Source of the DNA: Agriotes lineatus
Taxonomy: Eukaryota > Arthropoda > Insecta > Coleoptera > Elateridae
Direction: 5' to 3'
DNA length: 64,000 nucleotides
Assembly (NCBI GenBank): GCA_940337035.1
Contig: OW679202.1
Coordinates: 52,593,763-52,657,762 of the forward strand
Positions 43,440 to 54,938 of this stretch are shown here, piece by piece (within the stretch, counting starts at the first letter, position 1; each line of letters starts with the position of its first letter). The notes under the pieces were generated by a model that had not been told where the DNA came from, made no database searches, and saw only the letters and a list, made by a program, of their open reading frames with translations. A program made the position numbers and the translations under genes.

Positions 43440-44110
43440 AGGCCACATTCTAAAATCTGCACTCTTTTTCATTATTTTAGAATCTGCTTAGTATTTTCAG
43501 CCGTTTTATGAACTGGCCGATAGCAACAGACAAACGATTTATAAGCAAAAAAGCACGTAATTTATTCATGATATTATACATATGAGGTATGTAAGAACTT
43601 ATCATTGCAACACGACCCTCTATAGTGACATCTGCTGCTGTATTTCACGCTACTCTTGAAGAAAGACATTCTGACACTGATTTTTGCTTGGTTTGCTTAA
43701 ATATTTTTTAAAGCCTTGTTAGCCAAATTGTGAAACTACTAAAGCATTCTCATAAAATATTGAACTGGTATCAGGAACATTCGAACAAGAGGGATTCTGA
43801 GCAGTGGTCAAGGAGAGCTCCTTTCCAGCAAACCACCTGTTCAGGGCTCCACTTACTGTGCCTATTTGTTAAACTCCATTATGAGTATTTATGAATGGGG
43901 TTGTTACTTGATCGGCCAATTCATAAAACGGCTGAAAACGCTAGCCACATTCTAAAATATATATATATATTTATCGAAAATCCTTCCTACCGTTAGGTGT
44001 AAGATGAAAGACAAATGAAAATTTTGGAATATGGCTGCATTTTATAAAGTGGCTAGTCATTTAATAAAACGGCTGATTTTTAACGTGGCTACAACATACA
44101 GAATGCGACA
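43440..44110. mobile_element. Element with repeated inverted termini, unclassified
   Basis: 43476-43521 and 43911-43960 are inverted copies with a block TTTTCAGCCGTTTTATGAA common to both. Further copies of the AAAACGGCTGA and GTGGCTA words lie to 44095, and GGCCACATTCTAAAAT occurs at about 43440. The nested repetition of short words at both ends looks like subterminal repeats of a DNA transposon, but no target duplication is clear. Confidence 0.5.
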
Positions 44111-45010
44111 GGCTACTAGGACCATTGAAAAAGCAAGAAGAAGATGTATGTAGCCGTCGTTGTGTTTAACAATCGAATAATCAATTTACGATAGCGGTAG
44201 GTCGTTAGGATTGTTATAAATAGAAGGTATATATTTGATTATTAAATTTTTTAAATACAATTACGGCAACATGTAAAGTTCGCTTGCTTTTGTTATGGTC
44301 CTAGTGGCCTGCTGAAATCTGTATACATGCTTCTAGGTGTACCCATAAGGGACATTACAGGAAATGCTTTCATGTAATCTGTGTTGCTAAAATTTTTCAT
44401 TTTTGCATAAAATTTAAAGCTATCCTGATAGGACTCGCTTGTAGGCTGGGGTAACTTTCGGTAAAATCTTAAAACTCTTTGTGTAGTTTAACCCTAGAAT
44501 GGTAACGTGGTCACCGGTGACACAATCCATTTTAATTTGGTTGTTTAGTGGGCATCGGCAGAGAAGGAGATCTGATATTTATACTACCTTTCTAGCACTT
44601 AGTGGTTAGCAGATTGTTGTAAGTGGAAGATTATTTTATTTCATTTAGTGCAAATAATCATTTGTGTCGCATATGACAGCACGTTACAGATATTCAAACC
44701 TATTCCCTAACTTGAAATCGAATTGAGATGAAGTAAATCGAATAGAAGTCACGCAATCGAGAAGTTGTTTCTAGTTGCTATTCCCTAACGTCTTTGAATT
44801 TCGTTAGTAGAAATGCCCGATAGAAATCCAACTCGACGAGCTTGTAGCAGTCGAAATCGCATTGTAGAATCGGAATCTGCGCTGCGCCTGCGCTTGGGTA
44901 TGCACTGCAGCCTACTGCTAGTGTTTTTGTTTACTTTTGGTTTAGGTGGATTATAGGTTTTGTACTTTCCGATTAATCAATTTGATAATAAATAGTGCAT
45001 AGTTGAGGCC

Positions 45011-46480
45011 ATGGCAGTTAATTTAAATTTTGTGTTAATTCTTACTGATGAACTGCAACAGGAAATTGAAATGTAAGTAGAAGTATATTTACTTAACCTA
45101 TAAAAACGTTCTAATAAATTTTCTTTTTTGGTTATCCATTGTAGTATATTTATTAACTTTGCAGGCAATTATTTCAGTTAGAAAGAAGAATGCTGCGGGA
45201 CAGGAGTAATCCTTTTGAAATTCCAGAAGTATTATTTAAAAAACTGTATCGGTTACCGAAGCATCTAGCGAGGAACATGATTGATGAAATCAGTGTTTTT
45301 CTAATGAAACCAGTGAGAAACACGTCCGTTCCAAACCATATTAAGGTTAATCACTGATTTTTTATTGTGCTAGAAATAACATTCCCTAACGCAACTTAAT
45401 TTTAATTTAAATGTGCTCAACATTTCTTTGCTCATGGTATTAGTTACCAAAAAAGTGTAGGGCAAGACTTTTTATTAGCCATAAGCCAAACTACAGTGAG
45501 TCGTAGAGTAGCTGCCGTTAGTGAAATTCTGTCAACTCAGTTTTCTCGGCAGTACATTCGATTCCCACGTAATGAAGAAGAAAGACGCATAATTAAAAGA
45601 GAGTAAGTTATGTGAGCTGTAGTAACTAATGTTAAGATATATTAACATTTTAGTTGCTTATTTAGATTTATGCAAAAGTACGAATTTCCTGGAATAATTG
45701 GCTGCATTGACTGTACTCATGTGGCTATTGTTGCACCACCGCTGGAACACCCTGAACATCCAGGTTATGCCTATTTAAAAAGGAAAGGATACCATAGTAT
45801 AAATGTTCAACTCGTTAGTATTATAATTTATGTATAGAACAGATGCTAATGTAGGTACTTATTTGTTTTTAGATATGCGATTCCGCATTAAAAATTTTAA
45901 ATTGCAATGCGAGGTACCCAGGGTCAACACATGACTCGGCAATATGGAACATGTCAAATGTTTCACGCCACTTACAAGATGTAAATGAGCTTGGTACTTG
46001 GTTACTGGGTAAATTAAGTTAGTAACTTCATATTTTAGGTGATTCAGGTTACCCACTTCAGCCATGGCTATTGACACCTATTGAAGGAGCTGCTGAAGAG
46101 ACCCCAAAGGCCGTTACAGCTCAGCCCACAGACGTGTAAGAAATGCGATTGAACGTTGCAATGTGTTTTAAAAGCTCGTTTTCGCTGCCTGTTAAAACAT
46201 CGTGTGCTGCATTACAGCCCTGCACAGGCAGCTAGAATAGTTCACGCCTGCTGTGTATTGCACAATATTTTAATTCAAAATAATGTTGAACTAGATGTTA
46301 GAGTTAGATTTGGAAGATGATAATGCGATAGCAAATATGCAAGGTGTGTTACTTTGAACTAATTATATTTTGTAGAATTTACCCTGTGAATTTATTTTAA
46401 TTTCAGATGAACCGAATGGCAACATCTTAGCGGCAGGCAGACATATCAGAATGCAATTAATTCGTAACAATTTTATGTAA
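45011..46480 (+). pseudogene. PIF/Harbinger transposase with several introns, inactivated
   Basis: Exons 45011-45072, 45165-45345 (NPFEIPEVLFKKLYRLPKHL), about 45429-45602 (FFAHGISYQKSVGQDFLLAI then SQTTVSRRVAAV, the HTH), 45666-45813 (GIIGCIDCTHVAIVAPP, first Asp), 45873-46008 (YPGSTHDSAIWNMS, second Asp), then 46040 on (DSGYPLQPWLLTPIE, NAIERCN with the catalytic Glu, ARFRCLLKHRVLHYSPAQAA) and a last piece ending RMQLIRNNFM. The acid triad is recognisable, but there are frame changes near 46105 and 46165 and the acceptor before FFAHG is not visible. In life, the protein nucleates the Harbinger transposition complex with the Myb-like partner. Confidence 0.8.
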
Positions 46481-48326
46481 AATATAATTCATTTCGAATA
46501 ATAATGTAATAATATTTAAACTGAAATAATAAAACAAACAAAAATGTTATAGCATTTTATTTGCAATTTTTAAAAGTTAAATGGTGAAACAGAAACTTAT
46601 TAATGAAAAATACTTAAAGCTACAAAATTCACAATAATTATTTTTTTAATTCTAAAATATTTAACTCCCTTTCCTTCAGGTTTAATTCTATTTCTTTTAG
46701 AGCCAATTCTTTTTCTTTATTTTTTGTTTCTAAAAATCTAATCTTCAATTCCATTTCTTTTAAATCGGTTTCCCTTTTTTTATTTTCAGTCGATTCAGTT
46801 GTTGCATTTGTCCGCAGAGCAAGTATTTTATTTAACACTTCTGCAGTAGCATTTTGTCCTGCAAGGGCTTCCGCTGCTTTTTGCAGAGTGGATGATTTAT
46901 CTAAAAGAAATTTGTATTTTTACTAAACCAAAAATTCCATTCCAGTGTTTTAATTCTAAATTAAATAAAGAAATAGAAAGTGTTACCTTTATATGCAATT
47001 TTTCTCTTTTTTATTATTGGGCTTTCTCTTGTGCTACTGCCACCAGCTAAAAATGTTCGCTTCTGTATAGGAGAACAAACGACTGCTGGCGACAGTGGTT
47101 CAGGTGATGGTGGTGACTGCGGTAACTCGAAGATACTGACCACCTCTTCTACATCTTCACTCTCCAACCCTGGTTCTCCTACATTGCTAATCCCCTTCAC
47201 TGTTATCCACGACAGGAGAGCCATTAGTTTTTCTTCTGTGGCAGTTAAGTTTTTTTAATCGTTTTCACCACCTCCTGTTACCTAATTCATATTCTTTTTT
47301 GGGTATTTCGCCACTCTGCAAATTAAAATTATTAAATAACGTATTAAATAACGAACGTTTCGAGGGACAATCTGCCCTCCTTGTCAACGAATAACAACTA
47401 AAAAGGAACAAGAAAACTTAGCTTTTTTCACGGAGATTGAAAACCACCAACCTCCAATGAATTGCTTGACATTGACGTTTGTTAATTGTCTAAACCTACT
47501 TGATCTGATCTTTAAGAATCGATAGCCAACTAGTGTCTAAAAATATTGAGAAAGACAACACGCATTTTTCTTCGTTAAGTAAAATATATGCCGTCTCCTT
47601 AATTTTACGTTTAGTTGACATTGATTCTTTAGACAAGATCTTTGTGTTATTCCAGTGTACTTTATGATTATTATCCCAAGCATGTTCTGCCAGCTTAGAC
47701 TTATTGAATTGATAGGTTTTCATCATATTTTTATGTTCTTTAACTCTAACTGCTAAAGGTCTGGACGTTTCACCGATATAGTATTTCCCGCATTCACAGG
47801 GGATACTATATATACAATTCTTTGAATGTTGTTCTTCGTTGAACGGTTTAGTTTTTGTAAGAACTGACCGTAAGGTATTCATCGTTTTGAATACCGTCCT
47901 AGCATTGAATCTATTCCCAATTCGTCTAATTTTGTCAGATATGCCTGGAATATAAGGTATAGTTAAAGTATTATATGTTTGAGTGTCATTTCTTTGTACG
48001 CGTGTGGCATTGTTTCGTGTATTGAAAATTTTCCGAACAAGAGTCTCTGGATAGCCATTATCTTGTAAAATATTAATAATAAATTCTTTCTCTTTCTTGA
48101 AAATTTCGTTTTTTTTTTATTAACAGTTTATTTACAATCTGCCATAATACATGAGGCAATCAGCAATTTATATGACTAATTAAATGACTTGTGGGCGATT
48201 ACTTACATTAGCAATTGCCCTTTATATGTAATCCTAGAATGGCTAGGTTTTTTTAACTGTTAACGACCTTAACCTAAACCAAGTTCACATTATTATTACT
48301 ATTATACATGGACCTACGAGAACTAA

Positions 48327-49688
48327 CTACTCAAATCTATTGGATAAGTCTGATGGTTTAAATCTTTTTAACCTCCGAACTTCACCAATGTCATCATTTA
48401 CTAAGTTACTTGCCAATTCGTTTGGATGTGCACTGAGTTTATCGCGATAGATGACACTCACTTTTGTAATCAACTCATTAACCGAACTTATTTCAAGACC
48501 ACGTCTAATCACTTCGTTAGGCACATACCAAGGTGCGTCCGTTATTGCTCTTAACACTTTTGACTGAAACCATCTGATTATATCAATTGTGGAGTTAGCT
48601 GCTGCGCCCCATAGTTGCAAACCATATGTCCACACTGGTCTTAATATTGTTTTGTAGAGTAGGATTTTATTAGTGGTTGTTAACTTTGATTTTCGACCTA
48701 GTAACCAGTACATGGATCTGTATTTCAACCCTAGCTGTTTTCTTTTAGCCCAAACATGTTGTTTCCAGGTAAGACGTCGATCAAGGTGAATGCCGAGATA
48801 TTTGACCGTTTCCAGTTGTGGAATTTGTTGTCCGTTTAATCTGACTGGAGGGCATGTTTCACGCTTCAGCGTAAACGTGACGTCAGCAGATTTTGTCTCG
48901 TTGGCCCTGATACGCCATTTCTTTAACCAGTCCTGTACCTTACCAAGATGGATTTGCAATTTATGTGATGCTGTTACAGGGTCAGGATGAGTCGACAAGA
49001 TGGCAGTGTCATCAGCGTATGTTGCTATCGTTGTTGATCTGGTTGTTGGTATGTCTGCCGTGAACAGCAGATACAGCAGAGGACCAAGGACACTACCCTG
49101 GGGCACGCCGGAATTTATTGTGAAAAGTCTGGTTGAGTCACCTTGGAATTTAACAGAATAGTGTCTGTTGAATAGATAAGACTTGATGACTTGATACATA
49201 TCAGCGGGAAAAGCACTTTTTACTTTATATAGCAGTCCTTCGTGCCAGACCTTGTCAAAGGCCTGGCTGATGTCGAGAAACACTGCAGAGCAATATCTTT
49301 TGCCTTCTAGAGCTTTATTTATTTGTTCTACTATTCTGTGGACCTGCTCCATTGTACCGTGTTGTTCGCGAAAGCCAAACTGGTGGTGAGGTACCAAACT
49401 GTTGTTCTCAAGTAGTGGTTTGAGTCTTAGCAGAAATAATTTCTCAAACACTTTGGACAGAAGAGGGAGTAGGCTTATTGGCCTGTATGAGGCAACGTCT
49501 TCTGGCGGTTTTCCAGGTTTCTGAATAAGAATTATGCTGGCAACCTTCCACTGCTCAGGGAAGTATCCTAGTCTGAGTATTGCATTGAACATCTTGGTAA
49601 GAAGTATGATGCCTTTTTCTGGTAACTCTTTAAGAACTTTTCCTGTCACTAGATCATAGCCTGGTGCTTTGTTGTATTTTAAGTTTCG
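48327..49688 (-). CDS. Jockey reverse transcriptase, intact reading frame
   Basis: About 440 residues without a stop: YNKAPGYDLVTGKVLKELPE, GYFPEQWKVASIILIQKPGK, YRPISLLPLLSKVFEKLFLL, HQFGFREQHGTMEQVHRIVE, AVFLDISQAFDKVWHEGLLY, GVPQGSVLGPLLYLLFTADI, the catalytic TIATYADDTAILSTH, VKYLGIHLDRRLTWKQHVWA, ILLYKTILRPVWTYGLQLWG. The order and wording are those of the Jockey clade; RT copies the element RNA at the nicked target. The endonuclease is upstream in another frame, so the copy is not autonomous as it stands. Confidence 0.88.
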   Translation of the reverse strand, partial: RNLKYNKAPGYDLVTGKVLKELPEKGIILLTKMFNAILRLGYFPEQWKVASIILIQKPGKPPEDVASYRPISLLPLLSKVFEKLFLLRLKPLLENNSLVPHHQFGFREQHGTMEQVHRIVEQINKALEGKRYCSAVFLDISQAFDKVWHEGLLYKVKSAFPADMYQVIKSYLFNRHYSVKFQGDSTRLFTINSGVPQGSVLGPLLYLLFTADIPTTRSTTIATYADDTAILSTHPDPVTASHKLQIHLGKVQDWLKKWRIRANETKSADVTFTLKRETCPPVRLNGQQIPQLETVKYLGIHLDRRLTWKQHVWAKRKQLGLKYRSMYWLLGRKSKLTTTNKILLYKTILRPVWTYGLQLWGAAANSTIDIIRWFQSKVLRAITDAPWYVPNEVIRRGLEISSVNELITKVSVIYRDKLSAHPNELASNLVNDDIGEVRRLKRFKPSDLSNRFE

Positions 49689-50785
49689 GATAATGACACT
49701 TACTTCTTTTTTTTTAAGGGTTTACATGGAGGGCTCATTTGGAAAGGTGCCCCTAGGAAGTGGTGGATTTCGTTTTCTTCTTCCGGTGTAGTTTCTGATG
49801 GGTAGGGTTCAAAAACTTTTTTTAGATGATTAGCAAATGCCAATGCTTTATCGGAATTATTTCTTGCCCAGGTTCCGTCTTCCTTGCGAAGGGGTGGGAT
49901 ATGCTGAATATTTCTCTTTATTTTTTTTGTGGCTTTCCACAAAGAGTAATCGGTTGCTTCAGTGGGAGATAAATTTTCCAGGTAATGCTGTATTGATTGG
50001 TTTTTTAAACTATACAGTAGTTGTTTAAGCTCGGTTGTAGCCCTGTTGAGATTTAGCTTGTCAATCGGTGCCCTTGTAGTTTGCCATCGGCGTCTTAGTT
50101 TTCTTTTTTCAGCAACTTTCTTTTTAACTAATACTGGACAGTCAATGTTTTTTAGTATTTCAAGCTCTCTGGGTGTAGCTTCCCACGCAGATTCTTGTAC
50201 AGTTCGATTAAAGTATTCGACTGCATTGCTTAGATCTTGTTCTGTTTGTAAAGGTATGTTTAGTTGGAGTGTTTCTTCCACTCTAGTTTTAAAATAGTCC
50301 CAATCAGTTTTTTTATTGGAAAGCGATGGTGGTCTTTCTGTGTGCAGTATTTGAGTACCAAGAGTAATAAGAACTGGTGAGTGGTCAGACGAGAGGTCGA
50401 GGCAAGACTTAGCTTGCAGGTAATTCATACTTATATTTTTAGTGATACAAAAATCCAGGAGGTCAGGCAGTTTGTCTAAGTCAGAGGGCCAGTAAGTTGG
50501 TTCACCAGTAGAGAGAAAACTCAAGTTGTTTGCGGTTATGGCTTTCAACAGTTCTCTACCCTTCGTGGTTGTCAGTCTTGAACCCCAGTATGTATTTTTA
50601 GCATTAAAATCACCGCCAGCAATAAAACGATGTCCAAGGGTATTTAGATAGTGCGCATACTGCTCTTATTTGTTTGCGTGTCGCGGTGGACAATAAGCAG
50701 CTGATAGTGTTAATGGTCCTAACCAGTCTTCTATTACAATTGTAGTAGCTTGTGTTTCGAAGTATTTATTCACTTTCTTTTTTTT
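49689..50785 (-). pseudogene. Jockey endonuclease C-terminal part and linker
   Basis: TLSAAYCPPRHANK, a TAA, then FIAGGDFNAKNTYWGSRLTT, LSTGEPTYWPSDLDKLPDLL-DFCITK and LSSDHSPVLITLG, the Jockey endonuclease motifs including the terminal Ser-Asp-His. A basic linker follows (VAEKRKLRRRWQTTRAP). The reading ends at a run of A (49708-49717 region), where a frame change separates it from the RT. Confidence 0.83.
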
Positions 50786-51955
50786 TTAAATTTTATCATT
50801 AGAGCAAACAACTTTGGCTCTGTCGTAAAGACTTTTTACAACACCTGTCTTTATGTTTTTGTGATGGTTGGAGTTAAAATGTAAGTACCTATTAGTGTTG
50901 GTTTTTTTACGGTATACTGATGTTACAAAAGTATTTATTGTGCGTGTGATTAGTGTATCAAGAAAAGGTAACTGATTGTTTTGCTCTGTTTCTAATGTAA
51001 ATTTGATGGAGGTTTCCTTACTGTTAATATGTTCAAGGAATTTGTCCACCTCAACCATAGCATGAGGCCAAATTGCAAAAACATCATCGACATATTTCCA
51101 CCAAACTACTGGTTTGTTAGTGTATGTGTAGACATGTTGTTGTTCAAAGTCTTCCATAAAAATGTTACTAACAATAGGAGATAGAGGAGAACCCAATGCC
51201 ATCCCGAAATCTTGTTGGTAAAATTCATTGTTTAGTTGAAAGTATGTCGTTTTAATGCATAGAGTTAAAAGTTCCATAATGGTATCAATATTTAATGTTG
51301 TTCGTGTATGTAATGTGTTATCGTTTTGTAGCCTATGTTTAATGATGTTGAGTGTTTTGTTTACTGGAACATTAGTAAAGAGACTAACTACATCAAAACT
51401 AAATATTAAGTGTTGTGTGTTTATGTTTGCTTCTTTCAATTTTTCAAAGAAATGTGGCGTGTTCTTTATATATGTGTCTGTGTTTCCTGATATAGGAGAC
51501 AGTATTTTAAGTAAATATTTAGCTAAACTGTGACAAGGAGAACCTATAGAACTAACTATTGGCCTAAGTGGTATATTTGGTTTATGTATCTTTGGTAATC
51601 CACAAAAATGTGGTGGTTTACTGTAGTGTGGTGTTAGTGTACGTATTACAAAATCTGTAAATTGTTCTCTGTGTTTGTAAAGTGTTTTGTATATTTTTGT
51701 TTCTATTGTATGTGTTGGATCTTTATTTAGTTTAGTGGATTGTCCCTCACCAGTTAGTTTTAAAAGTTTTTCGTTGTATGTGGTTGTGTCAAGTACTACT
51801 GTGGCATTGCCTTTGTCTGCAGGTAGAATTTTAATTGTGTTACCGGTTTTTAGTGTGTGTAGTGACTGTTTTTCTTGTTTGGATATATTTTGTCTGATTG
51901 TGTAAGGTCGTTCAAGTATGATTTTGTTTCTATTCCTGTATTCCTGTCTTCTGGA

Positions 51956-53354
51956 AGACAAAGGCAATGCCACAGTAGTAGTTGACACAACCACATACAA
52001 CGAAAAACTTTTAAAACTAATTGGTGAGGGACAATACACTAAACTAAATAAAGATCCAACACATACAATAGAAACAAAAATATACAAAACACTTTACAAA
52101 CACAGAGAACAATTTACAGATTTTGTAAGACGTACACTAACACCACACTACAGTAAACCACCACATTTTTATGGATTACCAAAGATACATAAACCAAATG
52201 TACCACTTAGGCCAATAGTTAGTTCTATAGGTTCTCCTTGTCACAGTTTAGCTAAATATTTACTTAAAATTCTGTCTCCTATATCAGGAAACACAGACAC
52301 ATATATAAAGAACACGCCACATTTCCTTGAAAAATTGGAAGAAGCAAACATAAACACACAACACTTAATGGTTAGTTTTGATGTAGTTAGTCTCTTCACT
52401 AATGTTCCAGTAGACAAAACACTCAACTTCAATAAACATAGGCTACAAAACAATAACACATTACATACACGAACAACATTAAATATTGATACCATTATGG
52501 AACTTTTAACTCTATGCATTAAAACGACATACTTTCAACTAAACAATGAATTTTACCAACAAGATTTCGGGATAACAATGGGTTCTCCTCTATCTCCTAT
52601 TGGTAGTAACATTTTTATGGAAGACTTTGAACAACATGTCTACACATACACTAACAAACCAGTAGTTTGGTGGAAATATGTCGATGATGTTTTTGCAATT
52701 TGGCCTCATGCTATGGTTGAGGTGGACAAATTCCTTGAACATATTAACAGTAAGGAAACCTCCATCAAATTTACATTAGAAACAGAGCAAAACAATCAGT
52801 TACCTTTTCTTGATACACTAATCACACGCACAATAAATACTTTTGTAACATCAGTATACCGTAAAAAAACCAACACTAATAGGTACTTACATTTTAACTC
52901 CAACCATCACAAAAACATAAAGACAGGTGTTGTAAAAAGTCTTTACGACAGAGCCAAAGTTGTTTGCTCTAATGATGAAATTTTCAAGAAAGAGAAAGAA
53001 TTTATTATTAATATTTTACAAGATAATGGCTATCCAGAGACTCTTGTTCGGAACATTTTCAATACACGAAACAATGCCACACGCGTACAAAGAAATGACA
53101 CTCAAACATATAATACTTTAACTATACCTTATATTCCAGGCATATCTGACAAAATTAGACGAATTGGGAATAGATTCAATGTTAGGACGGTATTCAAAAC
53201 GATGAATACCTTACGGTCAGTTCTTACAAAAACTAAACCGTTCAACGAAGAACAACATTCAAAGAATTGTATATATAGTATCCCCTGTGAATGCGGGAAA
53301 TACTATATCGGTGAAACGTCCAGACCTTTAGCAGTTAAGAGACAAAGAACATAA
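51956..53354 (+). CDS. PLE family 2 reverse transcriptase, long open frame ending in a frameshift
   Basis: About 465 residues open: RT fingers FYGLPKIHKPNVPLRPIVSS, VSFDVVSLFTNVPVDKTL, GITMGSPLSPIGSNIFMEDF, catalytic WWKYVDDVFAIWPHAM, LPFLDTLITRTIN, then the linker YIPGISDKIRRIGNRF and the start of the GIY-YIG domain SIPCECGKYYIGETSRPLAV. A one-base insertion near 53338 (compared with the minus copy) ends the frame as KRQRT; the rest of the nuclease (KLAEHAWDNNHKVHWNN) is in another frame to 53589. It lacks the first part of the protein because of 5' truncation. Confidence 0.85.
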
Positions 53355-53836
53355 AAATATGATGAAAACCTATCAATTCAATAAGTCTAAGCTGGCAGAA
53401 CATGCTTGGGATAATAATCATAAAGTACACTGGAATAACACAAAGATCTTGTCTAAAGAATCAATGTCAACTAAACGTAAAATTAAGGAGACGGCATATA
53501 TTTTACTTAACGAAGAAAAATGCATGTTGTCTTTCTCAATATTTTTAGACACTAGTTGGCTATCGATTCTTAAAGATCAGATCAAGTAGGTTTAGACAAT
53601 CAACAAACGTCAATGTCAAGCAATTCATTGGAGGTTGGTGGTTTTCAATCTCCGTGAAAAAAGCTAAGTTTTCTTGTTCCATTTTAATTGTTATTCGTTG
53701 ACAACGAGGGCAGATTGTCCCTCGAAACGTTCGTTATTTAATACGTTATTTAATAATTTTAATTTGCAGAGTGGCGAAATACCCAAAAAAGAATATGAAT
53801 TATAGATTCACGCCACAAAGAAGTTTCAGAGATTAT
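51956..53836 (+). mobile_element. PLE family 2, plus-strand copy
   Basis: 5'-truncated at the DKGNATVV motif where it meets the minus copy, in a near-palindromic GTCTTC-TG-GAAGAC junction (about 51946-51959). The 3' end is at the 12-bp duplication at 53837. The 3' untranslated part runs from about 53590 to 53836. Confidence 0.85.
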
Positions 53837-54737
53837 CTCCTGTTACCTGCTGCGTTTTCAACAAATCCCTTGCATTTTTGCGCGTGTGGCACTTCCAGTC
53901 GATAAATGTCTGCAAGTTGGAAAAAATAATTAGCTAAATGTAATGAAATGTAATTTTCAGCGTTATTTCAAGGGATTACTTAAAGAGCACCCACTATAAT
54001 TTATAAATATATTTAAAATTTCAAAGTACCTTCTTCCATTGCGCTTTGGTCTTGCTACGTCCAGATCCACAACTATTTAACGTCCCCGGCACATCTTCCC
54101 ACAAATTTTCGATAACATTTCCATCGGCTTCAGACGGTTTTGTTTTACCATGCAGTAAAACCTTGTTTTCTGCAATAAAATCTACAAGAATATTCAGTTG
54201 CTCCACAGAGGTTTTTTTCTTATTAGAAACAGCCATTTATAACAATTATTATGGTTATGATGACCTGCACACTTCGAATATAAAACTGCAACTGGAAACT
54301 TGTCCTTAGAAATATGTATGTTCTTACCTGCCTCAAGAATGCAACCCTTAAACAAAGGGGGTTTTTCCAGGGATTTGGTAATTCCACAACTTTCTTTTTC
54401 ACGCAGCGTAGCAATTTCTTTGGCGCTTGCAGCTGGTCGGTCACTAACTGTCAAAATGGTCGTTAAGGTTGACTATCGCTTGCCATTGCAGTGTTGTCAT
54501 ATTTACGTAAACAACGCCGATAGAAATCATCCCAACTGCTACTAGACAACTTCTACCACTGTTACGGAATACCGAAAATCGTATACCGGAAACGCGATAG
54601 AAGTTTGTCATTCCGATTTACTGAGATTCCGATCCGATGCGTCAACTTCTATTCGATTTTGTAAAAGTTAGGGAATAAGCTTGATTGTACCGAAATTACC
54701 AAGTAAAAAATCACTTGCCTTCAAAACAGAAAATGAA

Positions 54738-54938
54738 ATGGCAGCCTGAAAACTATTCTTTGATGATAGTATGATACAATGTATGGTTGAAAATACAACT
54801 GGAAAAATTGTAAGGCAGTGTGCAAAGTATAACAACAATCAACACTTTAGAAGGGTCACAAGCGAGGGAGAAATTCTTCTTTTACTTGGACTTTTATGTA
54901 TGAGTGGATATATGAATGTAGGGCTTGCTTATAAGTAG
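54738..54938 (+). pseudogene. piggyBac transposase fragment
   Basis: NEMAA, a TGA in place of Trp, then KLFFDDSMIQCMVENTTGKI, then EGEILLLLGLLCMSGYMNVG. This matches the N-terminal part of the piggyBac transposase domain (W..FF.D.....I...TN..........T..E....LG..L.MG). The catalytic Asp residues are missing. Confidence 0.65.

Larger units (their letters stand above)
48109..50787 (-). mobile_element. Jockey LINE, 5'-truncated, innermost (fourth) layer
   Basis: Inserted in the minus-strand PLE copy. The flanks share AAATTT (48102-48108 side and 50788-50793 side), a short target duplication judged against the uninterrupted plus copy near 52980. The 3' end carries a poly-A tail (T run at 48110-48119 on the plus strand). 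The 5' end lies within the endonuclease. Low decay relative to other LINEs in the window suggests the youngest layer. Confidence 0.85.
47496..51955 (-). pseudogene. PLE family 2, minus-strand copy, split by a Jockey LINE
   Basis: N-terminal part (51955-50788): NISKQEKQSLHTLKTGNTIK, LPADKGNATVVLDTTTYNEK, the RT fingers PPHFCGLPKIHKPNIPLRPI, FSFDVVSLFTNVPVNKTL, GMALGSPLSPIVSNIFMEDF, and the catalytic WWKYVDDVFAIWPH. The reading stops at the Jockey insertion and resumes from 48107 with the linker and GIY-YIG region (SIPCECGKYYIGETSRPLAV, RVKEHKNMMKT, KLAEHAWDNNHKVHWNNTKI). Removing the Jockey and one copy of its short duplication restores near-continuity. Upstream residues extend further than in the plus copy. 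Confidence 0.87.
47284..53836. mobile_element. Head-to-head pair of PLE family 2 copies, third layer, 12-bp target duplication
   Basis: CTCCTGTTACCT occurs at 47272-47283 and 53837-53848, flanking the whole block, and removing the block rejoins the Harbinger Myb-like exon in frame. Left copy on the minus strand, right copy on the plus strand, 5' ends facing each other at about 51955. The right copy has the longer 3' end (about 38 bp more). The left arm hosts a Jockey LINE. Confidence 0.88.
46638..54236 (-). pseudogene. Harbinger Myb/SANT-like DNA-binding protein, split by the PLE pair
   Basis: Minus-strand exons: 54236-54030 (SVEQLNILVDFIAENKVLLH, IENLWEDVPGTLNSCG, KTKAQWKK), 53909-53849 (TFIDWKCHTRKNARDLLK), then on the far side of the insertion 47271-46987 (EEKLMALLSWITVKGI, acidic Pro/Ser-rich segment) and 46900-46638 (a coiled coil with KEMELKIRF and KEIELNLKERELNILELKK). 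The Trp-spaced fold (LW...LN..G...K....W) and the VTGGG junction match the second protein of Harbinger elements, which binds the transposon ends and carries the transposase to the nucleus. One in-frame TAA follows VTGGGEND. A possible upstream exon lies at 54325-54454. Confidence 0.78.
44701..54674. mobile_element. PIF/Harbinger transposon, second layer
   Basis: Inverted ends TATTCCCTAACTT (44701-44713, complement at 54662-54674) with subterminal copies of ATTCCCTAAC at about 44782 and 45382. Carries both genes typical of the superfamily: a transposase (+) and a Myb/SANT-like protein (-), convergent. About 3.4 kb once the nested PLE pair is subtracted, a normal size. Flanks acc and agc give no clean 3-bp duplication. 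Confidence 0.8.

Noticed and set aside
50786..52087. 433-codon minus-strand frame as one protein
   Set aside because: The part beyond about 51955 is the complement of the oppositely oriented PLE copy; the true copy starts at the junction.
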